A stretch of 64,000 nucleotides of DNA from Marinobacterium lutimaris (GTDB lineage Bacteria > Pseudomonadota > Gammaproteobacteria > Pseudomonadales > Balneatricaceae). The notes beneath the pieces were generated by a model. The model ran no database searches. It saw nothing but the letters and a program-made list of their open reading frames with translations, and was not told the DNA's origin. Shown piece after piece: positions 22,408 through 31,012 of this stretch (position 1 is its first letter; each line of letters begins with the position of its first letter). The stretch is from positions 434,001 through 498,000 of the forward strand of contig NZ_FNVQ01000001.1 in assembly GCF_900108065.1 (NCBI RefSeq), written 5' to 3'. Position numbers and translations under genes: made by a program.

Positions 22408-24159
22408 TCAGGTGATGCGGCGGCGCACGTAGGACCCCGGAGCCGGCTCGATCGCCTTGTAAGTGTCGCTGCCGTATTCCTTGGGTGCGTCGATCTTTTT
22501 ACCGGCGCGGCGGCGCAGCCATTCCGCCCAGTTGGGCCACCAGGAGCCTTCCTGGCGCTCCGCTGTTTCAAACCAGTGATCCGCCCCCTGACCCTGCTCG
22601 CCCTTGATCCAGTAGTTGCGACGGTTCTTGGAGGCGGGGTTGATGACACCGGCCACGTGGCCGCTGGCGCCAAGCACAAATTCAATGTTGCTACCGAAGG
22701 TTTCGGTCGCCTTGAAGGTGCCTTTCCAGGGTGCAATATGATCTTCCACGGTGGAGAGGAAATAGCAGGGGATCTTGATCTTGCCGAGATCAATGGGTTC
22801 GCCGCACACTTCCAGCCCGTTCGGCTCGGACAGTTTGTTCTCCAGGTACATCTTGTTGATGTAGAAGGTGTACATGTTGGCCGGCAGGTTGGTCGAGTCG
22901 CTGTTCCAGTAAAGGATGTCGAACGGCGGCGGGGTCTGACCCTTGAGGTAGTTGTTGACTACGTAGGACCAGATCAGGTCGTTGGAGCGCAGCATGTTGA
23001 ACGAAGTTGCCAGCTCCTTGCCGTTAAGCACGCCCTGGGAGTTGACCTTGCTCTCTAGCTGTTTGACCTGGTACTCGTCGATAAAGACGCAGAGGTCCCC
23101 CGGGTTCTTGAAATCGGTTAGCGTGGTCAGGAAGGTGGCCGAGCCCACGGTGGCGTCCTTGCGGTTGGCCATCACTGCCAGGGCAGTGGCCAGCAGGGTG
23201 CCGCCGACGCACCAGGAGACAGCATTGATCTTGTCGTTGCCGCCGATCTCCTTGGTCAGTTCGATCGCCTTGAGAACACCGTCTGCCACGTAATCATCCC
23301 AGCTCAGGTCGCGCTGTTCGGCGGTCGGGTTGACCCAGGAGACGAGGAATACGTTCTGCCCCTGTTCCACGCAGTAGCGCACGAAGGAGTTGTGTGGCTG
23401 CAGGTCGAGGATATAGAACTTGTTGATGCTTGGTGGAACGATCAGCGTCGGGCGTTCGTACACCTGCTCGCCTTCCGGCTTGTAGTGAATCAGCTGGAAG
23501 ATCTCGTTCTGGAAGACTACGGCGCCTTCGGTGGTCGCCAGGTTGACGCCCAGTTCAAAGGCGTCTTCATCGGTCATGGAAATGCGGCCTTTTTCGATAT
23601 CAGCCAGCAGATTCTGCAGACCATCAACCAGGCTCTGGCCCTTGGTTTCCATCGCCTGCTGCAACACTTCCGGGTTGGTCAGTGCAAAGTTGGTCGGTGA
23701 CAGGGCGTCGACATACTGCTTGGTGTAGAACTCCAGCTTTGACTGCTCGGTGGGAGCCAGCTTGGCGTTGGCGGCCATATCGACCAGCATGCGGGAAGTC
23801 AGCAGGTAGGACTGTTTGATGTAATCGTAAATCGGGTTGGTGGACCACTCTTCGCCCTGGAAGCGGCGGTCGCCTTTTTCCGGTTGGGCCACCGGAGTTT
23901 CACTGGTATTACCGCTGAGCAGGTTGCGCCAGAGATTGAACTGGGCCTGCTGATAATCGGTGATAGCCTTTATCCAGACGGTCGGATCTTCCAGCGAGCG
24001 CGTTGCCAGCTCGGTCCAGGACTGGGTGAACTGCCGAAAAATGTCGTCGCCACCGCTGGCTGAAAACATATCCAGCACTTTGTTGGTTTCATGCGCGACG
24101 TAGTTCATGAACTCCTGAGGATCGATGGAATAGTTACCGCTCTCTGATTTTTTATCCAT
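22408..24159 (-). CDS. phaC: Class I poly(3-hydroxyalkanoate) synthase PhaC
   Basis: Polymerises (R)-3-hydroxyacyl-CoA into PHA storage granules. The 583-residue length, the N-terminal region with SWTELATRSLEDP and QAQFNLWRNLLSG, and the alpha/beta hydrolase core are those of class I synthases. The nucleophile is C317 in NAVSWCVGGTLLA; the family usually has a glycine two residues before this cysteine, but serine is present here. Aspartate in STVEDHIAPWKGTF and histidine in GASGHVAGVINP complete the triad. FVSWxNP (FLVSWVNPTAEQRDLSWDDY) is a further signature. No phaA, phaB or phasin gene is adjacent. A class III synthase pair lies 29 kb away. A hairpin terminator follows. Confidence 0.94.
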   Translation of the reverse strand: MDKKSESGNYSIDPQEFMNYVAHETNKVLDMFSASGGDDIFRQFTQSWTELATRSLEDPTVWIKAITDYQQAQFNLWRNLLSGNTSETPVAQPEKGDRRFQGEEWSTNPIYDYIKQSYLLTSRMLVDMAANAKLAPTEQSKLEFYTKQYVDALSPTNFALTNPEVLQQAMETKGQSLVDGLQNLLADIEKGRISMTDEDAFELGVNLATTEGAVVFQNEIFQLIHYKPEGEQVYERPTLIVPPSINKFYILDLQPHNSFVRYCVEQGQNVFLVSWVNPTAEQRDLSWDDYVADGVLKAIELTKEIGGNDKINAVSWCVGGTLLATALAVMANRKDATVGSATFLTTLTDFKNPGDLCVFIDEYQVKQLESKVNSQGVLNGKELATSFNMLRSNDLIWSYVVNNYLKGQTPPPFDILYWNSDSTNLPANMYTFYINKMYLENKLSEPNGLEVCGEPIDLGKIKIPCYFLSTVEDHIAPWKGTFKATETFGSNIEFVLGASGHVAGVINPASKNRRNYWIKGEQGQGADHWFETAERQEGSWWPNWAEWLRRRAGKKIDAPKEYGSDTYKAIEPAPGSYVRRRIT

Positions 24160-24522
24160 AGATATGCCGACTCCATTGCTGGTATAGGTGTGCTGTACCG
24201 GAGCTGCGGGCTCGCGCCCTGAGCGCTAGACTGATTTTTGAGCATAGACGCAGGCGTTGGCGAGAACAACCACAAATAACGCAAGGTTATCGTTCTGTTT
24301 ACCAAAACCCTATACCGCATAATGACATAGGGTTGTTGCAGAATCATTGTTCTCTAATGTTCTTTCGCGCAGATTGCCCCGAAAGAAATGAATTTGCTCT
24401 GGTCATCCGCAGATGGATAGGGTTGCTGGATAGCAGGGGCGTCGCGCCGGGCGGTTGCAGCGCGTATCCTGTGGTCGTTTATTGCCTTCCTTTTAATAGC
24501 GTCGGATCAAGATACTTTGTCT
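24160..24522. other. phaC / glutaredoxin-like divergent intergenic region
   Basis: 363 non-coding bases between divergent genes. I see one perfect eight-base dyad, AACCCTAT (24306-24313) and ATAGGGTT (24327-24334), with a 13-base spacer, about 150-175 bases upstream of phaC. It could be an operator. Leftward hexamers such as TATAGG within the dyad are possible -10 elements, but no complete promoter could be assigned. No credible small gene is present. Confidence 0.5.
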
Positions 24523-24792
24523 ATGCCTTACCTTGAATTAATGACAACCGATGGGTGTCACCTTTGCGATCAGGCTGTCGCCGTGTTGCTGGCGGTGCTT
24601 AAGCCCGGGGATGCAGAGGTGGATCTGGTGGATATCGCCTTTGATGACTCGTTGCTGGAGCGTTATGCCACCCGGATACCGGTGGTGCGGGAGCCAGCAT
24701 CTGGCAGGGAGCTGAACTGGCCCTTCGACGAAGGGCAGTTCAGTCAATTTCTGGCAGAGGTCTGCGGAACAAAGGGCGATCAGTTCGCCTGA
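24523..24792 (+). CDS. Glutaredoxin-like (DUF836) thiol protein
   Basis: An 89-residue thioredoxin-fold protein. It begins PYLELMTTDGCHLCDQAVAVL, with a CxxC active site (C12-H-L-C15) after the first strand. The cis-proline segment RIPVVREPASGRELNWPF follows, and the GRELNWPF ending is a hallmark of the DUF836 glutaredoxin-like family. Probable role: thiol-disulfide exchange with an unknown partner. The ATG at 24523 is used; a TTG two codons upstream (24517) is possible, and the ribosome site is weak. It converges with slt, overlapping its 3' end by 13 bases. Confidence 0.85.
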   Translation: MPYLELMTTDGCHLCDQAVAVLLAVLKPGDAEVDLVDIAFDDSLLERYATRIPVVREPASGRELNWPFDEGQFSQFLAEVCGTKGDQFA

Positions 24793-26720
24793 TTGAACGC
24801 CAGCAGCTTTTTCTCGCTGTCGCTTAGCAGTTGCGCAGGGCGGCCGGCGCGGGTGTCGTAGATGACCGCGAACGACAGCACGTTCTGCACATAGTTGCGG
24901 GTTTCGTCGAACGGAATGGTTTCGATCCAGATATCCAGCGGCAGTTCACCGCGGTCCCGCAGCCAGCGGTTCACCCGGTTTGGCCCCGCATTATAAGCGG
25001 CGGTAGCAAACACCCGGTTGTTATCGAAGCGGTGATACATCTCGCCAAGGTATGCGCTGCCCAGGTCTATGTTGGTCTGGGGGTCATAAAGCGAGCCCAG
25101 GCCGTTAAGCGGCAGCTCGTGTTTCTTGGCGGTGTCTCGGGCAGTGGCCGGCATCAGCTGCATCAGACCTCGGGCACCGGCGTGAGAGCGTGCCTGGATC
25201 CAGAAGGCGCTCTCCTGGCGGGCGATGGCGGTGGCCCAGGTTTTGGTAATACCGTTGCGCTCTGCTGCGGTATCAAACAGTGAGCGGAACGGATCCGGGA
25301 AGCGGATATCCAGGTCGTTCCATTTTTCGCTCTGTATGGCGCCGCGGATGCCCTGGTTGTACCAGCCCCAGCTGCTGACCAGGTGCGCGGCCAGGTGCTG
25401 CTCCCTGGGGGGAAGAATCCGGGTAATCTGATTCCACTCCGAGCGTGCATCATAAAGCTCGCCCAGTTCGAACAGTTCATGTATGCGCTGGAACGCAGGC
25501 ATTGCAGCCAGGCGGGTAAGCGTCGCTTCATCCAGCTCAGCGGGTTCATGATTCATGGTAAAGGCTGAGCCGCTGAGCTCGGCGGCCAGGAAGCCATAGA
25601 AAGTGCGGTCTTTGCTCAGCTGCTTGAGCTGCTCGTTAACCTGCTGGCCCTGTTTTTCCTGGGCAACGCTGAGCCAGTACTGCCAGCGCTCGGACTGGCG
25701 CTCTTCTGCGGACAGTTTGCCGATCAGCGTTTCCACCCCTTTCCAGTCCTGGTTGATCATGGCCAGCCGGGCACGCCAGCCGGTCAGGTCATCACGCTGG
25801 AACTGCGGGTCGAGTTTTGCCAGTGTCGCCGGGGAGTCGGGTTGAAAGCGTTTGGCCTTGTAGATGCCCAGGCGGTCGGTGATCTCGAACTGCTCTTCCA
25901 CAGGTATGGAGAGGCGCTCGCGGTCGCGTACCCAGAGATCGATGGCGGCATCCAGGTCGCTACGGCGCAAGCGGTTGACCGCAAGCATCAGCAGGCGTCG
26001 GTGTTCCGGGTTGGCCTTGGTGAGAATGGACGGGTTCTCAAGCAGTTGCTGCGGGTTTTCGTAAAGCGACTGGGCAAATTCGATCTGCTGCCTGGTGGTC
26101 GCTGCCTTGGCCTGTTTGGCCGCGTATTTCGCCAGCGACGGGTTGCCTGCTTCCAGCGATGCCAGTACCCGCGTCAGAGCATGGGCATCGGTCAGGCCGC
26201 CGGCCTGCATCCACTGCTCAAACAGCGGGTCGCAGGCGTTGGGCTGAGAGGATCCTTCAACCCAGAGACGACCGGCGATGGCGTATGCTTCCTGGCGCTG
26301 GTTGGTGGCCAGTGCGGCGCGACCGGCATAGCACTCTTGAGTCGTGTTTGGGTTGTCGAGGGTTTTATACAGCTGTGTGAACTGCTGCCATTCGCCGCGT
26401 TCGCCCAGTGAGGTGGTCAGTGCCCAGCGCAGACGCCCCTCAAGGGGAATGTCTGGATGGCGTTCGCTGAAGTTCAGGGCGTCCCTGGCATCGAGCTGGT
26501 CGAGCCTGGCCCGCAACTGGGTGTAAAGAATATAGGGCTTGAGCGGATAATCACCGAGTTGTTTAAGCCCGGCGACTACCTGAGGATTATCACTGCTGCG
26601 TGCGGCTTTTAGTGTCTCCTGGTACAGCTCCTGCTGTTGGGTAAGCGCTGCGACCTGGGTCGATAAAGGAGTAAGAAGCAAAAGGGTGGAAAGAACGGGG
26701 AGCAGCTTCTGGCGCTTCAT
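24780..26720 (-). CDS. slt: Soluble lytic murein transglycosylase (Slt70 type)
   Basis: Periplasmic enzyme that cleaves glycan strands of peptidoglycan to 1,6-anhydromuropeptides. The 646-residue protein has a signal peptide (KLLPVLSTLLLLTPLSTQVAAL). A long alpha-superhelical U- and L-domain follows (about 25-470), then the lysozyme-like C domain. That domain carries AIARQESAFWIQARSHAGARGLMQLMPATA, with the catalytic glutamate in RQESAF and the GLMQLMP motif, and AAYNAGPNRVNRWL. Length and layout match E. coli Slt70. The 5' flank (26721-26883) shows no clear promoter. It is convergent with the glutaredoxin-like gene. Confidence 0.96.
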   Translation of the reverse strand: MKRQKLLPVLSTLLLLTPLSTQVAALTQQQELYQETLKAARSSDNPQVVAGLKQLGDYPLKPYILYTQLRARLDQLDARDALNFSERHPDIPLEGRLRWALTTSLGERGEWQQFTQLYKTLDNPNTTQECYAGRAALATNQRQEAYAIAGRLWVEGSSQPNACDPLFEQWMQAGGLTDAHALTRVLASLEAGNPSLAKYAAKQAKAATTRQQIEFAQSLYENPQQLLENPSILTKANPEHRRLLMLAVNRLRRSDLDAAIDLWVRDRERLSIPVEEQFEITDRLGIYKAKRFQPDSPATLAKLDPQFQRDDLTGWRARLAMINQDWKGVETLIGKLSAEERQSERWQYWLSVAQEKQGQQVNEQLKQLSKDRTFYGFLAAELSGSAFTMNHEPAELDEATLTRLAAMPAFQRIHELFELGELYDARSEWNQITRILPPREQHLAAHLVSSWGWYNQGIRGAIQSEKWNDLDIRFPDPFRSLFDTAAERNGITKTWATAIARQESAFWIQARSHAGARGLMQLMPATARDTAKKHELPLNGLGSLYDPQTNIDLGSAYLGEMYHRFDNNRVFATAAYNAGPNRVNRWLRDRGELPLDIWIETIPFDETRNYVQNVLSFAVIYDTRAGRPAQLLSDSEKKLLAFNQAN

Positions 26721-26883
26721 CGGCGATTCATCCTCTGATAGCTCGATTTGGGGTTACGCTTTGTAATTAGTAGCAGTCTACCGTGACTGGAGCTGAATGT
26801 GCGATCGTTGAGGCTTTTTCATTTCCCCCCCCTGTTTCAGGTAGACTAGCGCGCTTGAAACTGAAAAGAGTGCATGACGTTTT

Positions 26884-28785
26884 ATGCCGCTGATTAAATT
26901 TGATGAATTGTGTGTGAGTTTCGGGACACGCACGCTGCTGGATCATGTCAATCTGCAGATCGATCCCGGTGAACGCGTCGCCCTGGTTGGCCTGAACGGC
27001 GCCGGGAAATCCACGTTATTGAAAGTTGTATCCGGTATTCAGCATCCGGATGCGGGTACCTTCTGGCAGGATCCTGCTATTCGTATTGCGGAACTGCCGC
27101 AGATGCTGCCGGCGGCCGATGAGCGCCGCGTTGAAGATGTGGTGATGTCCGGCCTGGCGGAAGTGGTGCGGTTGCGCAGCGAGTACGAGGCGCTGGCGAA
27201 CAGTCATGATCAGGCGTCCCTGGCGCAGCTGGAGAAACTGCAGCATGAGCTGGAAGCTCGCGACGGCTGGCACCTGGAACAGCGCGTTGAGACGATTCTG
27301 AACCGTCTTTCTCTGCCCGGTGACAAGACCATGGCCGAGCTCTCCGGCGGCTGGCGTCGCCGTGCGGCTCTGGGTGCTGCGCTGGTGCAGGCACCTGACC
27401 TGCTGCTGCTCGACGAGCCTACCAACCACCTGGATATCGAAACCATCGAGTGGCTGGAGGAGCAGATCCTCGCCTTCCGCGGCGGCGTCTTGTTTATCTC
27501 CCATGACCGTGCCCTGGTGGACCGGTTGGCGACGCGGATTATCGAGCTTGATCGTGGTCACCTGAGTTCTTTCCCGGGTAACTACAGCAAGTACCTGGAG
27601 CAGAAGGAGGCGTTGCTCCAGGAAGAGGAGCGCCGTAACGCTGAATTCGATAAGAAGCTGGCCCAGGAAGAGAAATGGATTCGCCAGGGTATCAAGGCAA
27701 GACGCACCCGCAACGAAGGCCGCGTCCGCGCCTTGAAAAAACTGCGCGAGGAGCGCGGTGAGCGTCGTGAACGTCAGGGCGGCGCCCAGTTTAATCTTGA
27801 GGACGCGTCCAAATCCGGCAAGCTGGTGGTGGAGCTGGAGCAGGTCTCCCATGCCTATGAAGGACAGACGATCATTCAGGATCTGACTCTGGCCATTCAG
27901 CGCGGTGACCGTGTTGGTCTGATCGGCCCGAACGGTGCCGGCAAGAGTACGCTGCTGAAGATCCTGCTCGGTGAACTGCAGCCGGATCAGGGTAAGGTGC
28001 GCCTCGGTACCAAGCTGGAGGTGGCTTACTTTGACCAGCTGCGTGGCCAACTGGATCCGGAAAAAACCATTATCGATAATGTCTCCGGTGGTCGTGAAAG
28101 TATCACCATCAACGGGCGTGACCGGCATATCATCAGTTACCTGCAGGACTTCCTGTTCAGTCCTGAACGTGCCCGCACCCCGGTGAAGGCGCTCTCCGGT
28201 GGTGAGTGCAACCGTGTCATGCTGGCGCGATTGTTCAGTCAGCCGGCCAACATGCTGGTGCTGGATGAGCCCACCAACGACCTGGATATGGAAACTCTTG
28301 AGCTGCTCGAAGAGATTCTTCTCAGTTATGAGGGCACGCTGCTGCTGGTCAGCCATGATCGTCGCTTCCTCGATAATGTAGTGACCAGCACCCTGGCGTT
28401 CGAGGGTAAGGGGCGTGTTTCTGAATATGTGGGCGGTTACCAGGACTGGCTGCGCCAGCGCCGGGTTGCCGCTACCGCTTCAGTAAAACCTGCCGGCAGT
28501 GCAGCCTCGGAGGCGGCTAAGCAGGCAAAAGCTGCGGATAAGCCAAAGGCGGGGCGCAAGTTGAGCTACAAACTCCAGCGCGAGCTGGATGCTTTGCCTG
28601 CGCAGATGGAAGAGGCCGAAGCTCTGCTGGAAGCCTTGCAGGCGGAAACCAGTGCGGCTGACTTCTACAGCCAGGACCATGCGCATGTCACTGAGCGACT
28701 TGAGGCATTAAGTGCCCAGGAGCTCAAGCTGGAGGCGCTGATGGAGCGCTGGGTGGAGCTGGAGGAGATGCAGGCCGGGGCTTGA
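26884..28785 (+). CDS. uup: ABC-F ATPase Uup
   Basis: Cytoplasmic ABC-F protein with two ATPase domains and no membrane domain, implicated in ribosome-associated quality control and in transposon/branch-structure stability. Domain 1 has Walker A GLNGAGKSTLL (about residue 40), signature LSGGWRRR and Walker B LLLLDEPTNHLD. Domain 2 has GPNGAGKSTLL (about 350), LSGGECNR and LVLDEPTNDLD. The linker is basic and charged. The C-terminal 90 residues are a charged coiled coil, the Uup DNA-binding domain, which separates Uup from EttA, YbiT and YheS. Length (633) matches. A GC-rich hairpin (28770-28795) spans the stop codon but lacks a T-run. An eight-C run (26825-26832) lies upstream. Confidence 0.95.
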   Translation: MPLIKFDELCVSFGTRTLLDHVNLQIDPGERVALVGLNGAGKSTLLKVVSGIQHPDAGTFWQDPAIRIAELPQMLPAADERRVEDVVMSGLAEVVRLRSEYEALANSHDQASLAQLEKLQHELEARDGWHLEQRVETILNRLSLPGDKTMAELSGGWRRRAALGAALVQAPDLLLLDEPTNHLDIETIEWLEEQILAFRGGVLFISHDRALVDRLATRIIELDRGHLSSFPGNYSKYLEQKEALLQEEERRNAEFDKKLAQEEKWIRQGIKARRTRNEGRVRALKKLREERGERRERQGGAQFNLEDASKSGKLVVELEQVSHAYEGQTIIQDLTLAIQRGDRVGLIGPNGAGKSTLLKILLGELQPDQGKVRLGTKLEVAYFDQLRGQLDPEKTIIDNVSGGRESITINGRDRHIISYLQDFLFSPERARTPVKALSGGECNRVMLARLFSQPANMLVLDEPTNDLDMETLELLEEILLSYEGTLLLVSHDRRFLDNVVTSTLAFEGKGRVSEYVGGYQDWLRQRRVAATASVKPAGSAASEAAKQAKAADKPKAGRKLSYKLQRELDALPAQMEEAEALLEALQAETSAADFYSQDHAHVTERLEALSAQELKLEALMERWVELEEMQAGA

Positions 28786-28825
28786 CCCGGCCTGCCAGTG
28801 AGACGGATAGCTAACTGAAGATCTG

Positions 28826-29263
28826 TCAGTCTTTCTTGACGCGCACCGCGAGTACATCGCAGGGCGCACCGTGCAGCACGCCGTTGGCGGTAGAGCCAAG
28901 CAGCAGCGCGAGGCCGTGACGGCCGTGGCTGCCGACGATGATCAGGTCGGTTTCCTCGTTGCTGGCGACCTGGTGGATCTCGGTTTCGGTGTTGCCGGTA
29001 ACAACGAATTTCTTGTCTACGGGGTAGCTTAGCTGTTCGGCATAGGCGCTGAGCTTGCTGCGGGCATGTTCGTCCAGCTGTTCCTGGATGGTGGAGAGAT
29101 CCATGGGCACATCGCCGCCATAGGCAAAACTAAGCGGCTCGACCACGTGGATCAGGCTGAGCTGCGCCTGGTTCATGCGGGCAAGCTCAACTGCGCGATC
29201 CGAAAGCTGGGGGCACTCTTCGGACAGATCGATGGCAAGCAGAATTCGAGAATAACGGGCCAT
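28826..29263 (-). CDS. uspA: Universal stress protein, UspA family
   Basis: A 145-residue single-domain Usp fold protein. It begins YSRILLAIDLSEECPQLSDRAVELA and ends with the nucleotide-binding signature DLIIVGSHGRHGLALLLGSTANGVLHGAPCDVLAVR, matching the G-x2-G-x9-G(S/T) ATP-binding pattern. ATP binding is therefore likely, and the role is survival under stress or growth arrest. The ATG at 29263 has an AAGGAG site. Convergent with uup, with 40 bases between. I found no FNR box in the short upstream region, although some pseudomonad usp genes are Anr-controlled. Confidence 0.92.
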   Translation of the reverse strand: MARYSRILLAIDLSEECPQLSDRAVELARMNQAQLSLIHVVEPLSFAYGGDVPMDLSTIQEQLDEHARSKLSAYAEQLSYPVDKKFVVTGNTETEIHQVASNEETDLIIVGSHGRHGLALLLGSTANGVLHGAPCDVLAVRVKKD

Positions 29264-29343
29264 AGTCTGGGCTCCTTGTCGACTGGACTCCGGCCGCGGG
29301 GTACGACCGGGTTTTTTAGTTTCTCTTTAAGGATAATAACATC

Positions 29344-29847
29344 ATGAAATGGTTAATCATCATCCTGGTGGTGTCATCTCTGGTGGGTTCGGTGATGTGG
29401 GTCATGCCGAGTCCGCGTGAGAGGTTCCAGGCAAACCTGCGCCTGAAGGCACGGAAGCTGGGCTTTCAGGTGCAGATTGCCCAGTTGAAAATGCCGCGTC
29501 AGAAAGGAGAAATGGAAGCTGAGACACTCAGTGTTCCCGTTTACCGCCAGGTGCGCACCAATCTCAACAGTCGGCAGAAAGATAACTGGGTGAGCTGGCA
29601 TGTCTGTCGTGGCGAAACCCTGGCTCAGGATGGTCTGCCGCCAGGCTGGAGCTGGATCACAGGTGAGGGCCGTCTATCAGACGACCGCCTGAGGCCGCTC
29701 TGTGAAACATTGCAGGCGCTGCCGGACGATGCCATAGCGCTGGAGTCAACGCCGATCCACCTGAATGTGTTTTGGCGCGAACGGGATGAAGCCTCCCTTG
29801 ACCGAATCAAAAATGCTATCGATCCGCTTGTTGAAGCCAGGATATAA
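29344..29847 (+). CDS. Hypothetical membrane-anchored protein
   Basis: No family recognised. The 167-residue product begins with a single hydrophobic helix (KWLIIILVVSSLVGSVMWVM), followed by a basic stretch and a soluble domain of about 135 residues rich in Trp and Arg. Notable segments are WVSWHVCRGE and LPPGWSWITGEGRLSDDRL; the two Cys (in HVCRGE and PLCETL) could pair. The ATG at 29344 has TTTAAGGAT about ten bases upstream. It is followed six bases later by the next gene's ribosome site, so it probably forms an operon with the DUF1653 gene. Confidence 0.7.
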   Translation: MKWLIIILVVSSLVGSVMWVMPSPRERFQANLRLKARKLGFQVQIAQLKMPRQKGEMEAETLSVPVYRQVRTNLNSRQKDNWVSWHVCRGETLAQDGLPPGWSWITGEGRLSDDRLRPLCETLQALPDDAIALESTPIHLNVFWRERDEASLDRIKNAIDPLVEARI

Positions 29848-29859
29848 AGGAGATTGCCG

Positions 29860-30078
29860 ATGAATGTGCCGGAATTGCCGCTGGGTATCTATCGTCATTA
29901 CAAGGGCAAGGACTACGAGGTGATAGGGCTTGCGCGTCACTCGGAAACCGAGGAATGGATGGTCGTCTATCGAACGCTGTATGGCGATTTTCGTCTCTGG
30001 GTCAGGCCTTACGCAATGTTCGTTGAAAAGGTTGTGCTGGAAAGCGGGAAGGAGGTCGGTCGCTTCGAGCCGATCTGA
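29860..30078 (+). CDS. DUF1653-family small protein
   Basis: A 72-residue protein of the DUF1653 family. It has the pattern LPLGIYRHYKGKDYEVIGLARHSETEEWMVVYRTLYGDFRLWVRPYAMFVEKV, where G-x-YRHYKGxxYxV, HSETxExxVVY and WVRPxxMFxE are conserved. The fold is SH3-like and the function unknown. The ATG at 29860 is preceded by AAAGGAG six to seven bases ahead, which excludes the TTG at 29854 as start. Twelve bases after the previous gene, so co-transcribed. Confidence 0.88.
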   Translation: MNVPELPLGIYRHYKGKDYEVIGLARHSETEEWMVVYRTLYGDFRLWVRPYAMFVEKVVLESGKEVGRFEPI

Positions 30079-30099
30079 GGGGCATCTGTAGCGGGCGAA

Positions 30100-30810
30100 C
30101 TACTGGTTCAGGTAGTCATCCAGTGAGTCCGCCAGCGCTCCGGCGCCGTAATCGCGTTTTGGCTGGAGCTTGTCGATCTCCTGCTGCAGACGCTGCTGCA
30201 ATGCCTGCTTCTGCTGTTGTGGCACCGTGGCGCGAACCAGTACGGCCTTGGCATGCTTGTAGTGGGCCAGGGCGCCGTGACGTTCGCCCTTTTTCTGCAT
30301 CCTTTCGGCCTGGTTGATGTGGGCCTCGGTAACCATGGAGACATTGAGCCAGTAAAGCTCCTGCTGGTAAGCCAGAGCCAGTTGCGGGGTCAGTCGCCCC
30401 TTCTTGCCCATCTCCAGCAGCAGCTTTTCGGCGAAGTTGAGGTAGATCTGGGCGCGGCGCACGGCGCGGTCGCTGTCCAGACCGCCGGGTCGCTTCTGGA
30501 TGCGGTCGGTGGACTCCTTGGAGCGGGCGATCTCCGTCATCAGATCGGAGTCCGGCGCCAGGGCGTTGATCTCCTCAATCAACGACATGGCGTGCTGGTT
30601 GAGCTTGTCGATGATGTCCGGCCGACAGCCAACCTCTTTGAGTACGGCGAGCGCATTCAAGGTGTGTTCGGACTGCTGTTTCAGCCATTTAAGGCGGTTG
30701 GCGCGAAACTTGTTCTGCTCCTCGCGTGTCGTGATGACATAATTCACCGCAAGGGCGGCAAGACCGACCAGGGCGATAAGCACGACATAGAGTAGATTGT
30801 CTGACAGCAT
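30100..30810 (-). CDS. Hypothetical membrane-anchored helical protein beside topA
   Basis: No characterised family recognised. One N-terminal transmembrane helix (LLYVVLIALVGLAALAVNYVI) is followed by about 200 residues of predicted alpha helix, high in charged residues and Gln, with the segments RANRLKWLKQQSEHTLNAL and QAERMQKKGERHGALAHYKHAKAVLV (TPR-like). The ATG at 30810 is used; a GTG four codons upstream (30822) is equally possible, and neither has a strong ribosome site. It is divergent from topA, and a similar gene next to topA is known in pseudomonads. The topology suggests a cytoplasmic domain tethered to the inner membrane. Confidence 0.72.
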   Translation of the reverse strand: MLSDNLLYVVLIALVGLAALAVNYVITTREEQNKFRANRLKWLKQQSEHTLNALAVLKEVGCRPDIIDKLNQHAMSLIEEINALAPDSDLMTEIARSKESTDRIQKRPGGLDSDRAVRRAQIYLNFAEKLLLEMGKKGRLTPQLALAYQQELYWLNVSMVTEAHINQAERMQKKGERHGALAHYKHAKAVLVRATVPQQQKQALQQRLQQEIDKLQPKRDYGAGALADSLDDYLNQ

Positions 30811-30934
30811 CAACTTTGGCACTCTGAAAAAAGAGACAGTTAGCGCTATGAAGTATAAAGTGCCCGCGCTGACTTTGCGATGTAGCGGCCGTTATCTATA
30901 AATTCCTTCAGGATGGCCGATTTTACGCCTTTGC

Positions 30935-30963
30935 TTGACCCCTGTTGAGGCAACACTTATATA
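30935..30963 (+). promoter_or_regulatory. Sigma70-type promoter for topA
   Basis: TTGACC (30935-30940) and TATATA (30958-30963) are spaced by 17 bases. Start would be near 30970, with a leader of about 43 bases to the topA ATG and an AAGGA site close to the start codon. Confidence 0.6.
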
Positions 30964-31012
30964 TGCACGCAGCTTCCGGGGTCGGATTTAGTTTGTTTAA
31001 GGATTTTTTTTG

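Noticed and set aside
26821-26883. uup promoter
   Set aside because: TAGACT (26842-26847) is a possible -10, but no -35 hexamer lies at a workable distance; the eight-C run nearby is not interpretable.
27016-28356. A 446-codon open frame antisense to uup
   Set aside because: It mirrors a well-conserved ABC-F gene and has no recognisable domain.
28770-28795. GC-rich hairpin across the uup stop codon as a terminator
   Set aside because: The stem (GCAGGCCGGG / CCCGGCCTGC) is strong but no T-run follows on either strand.
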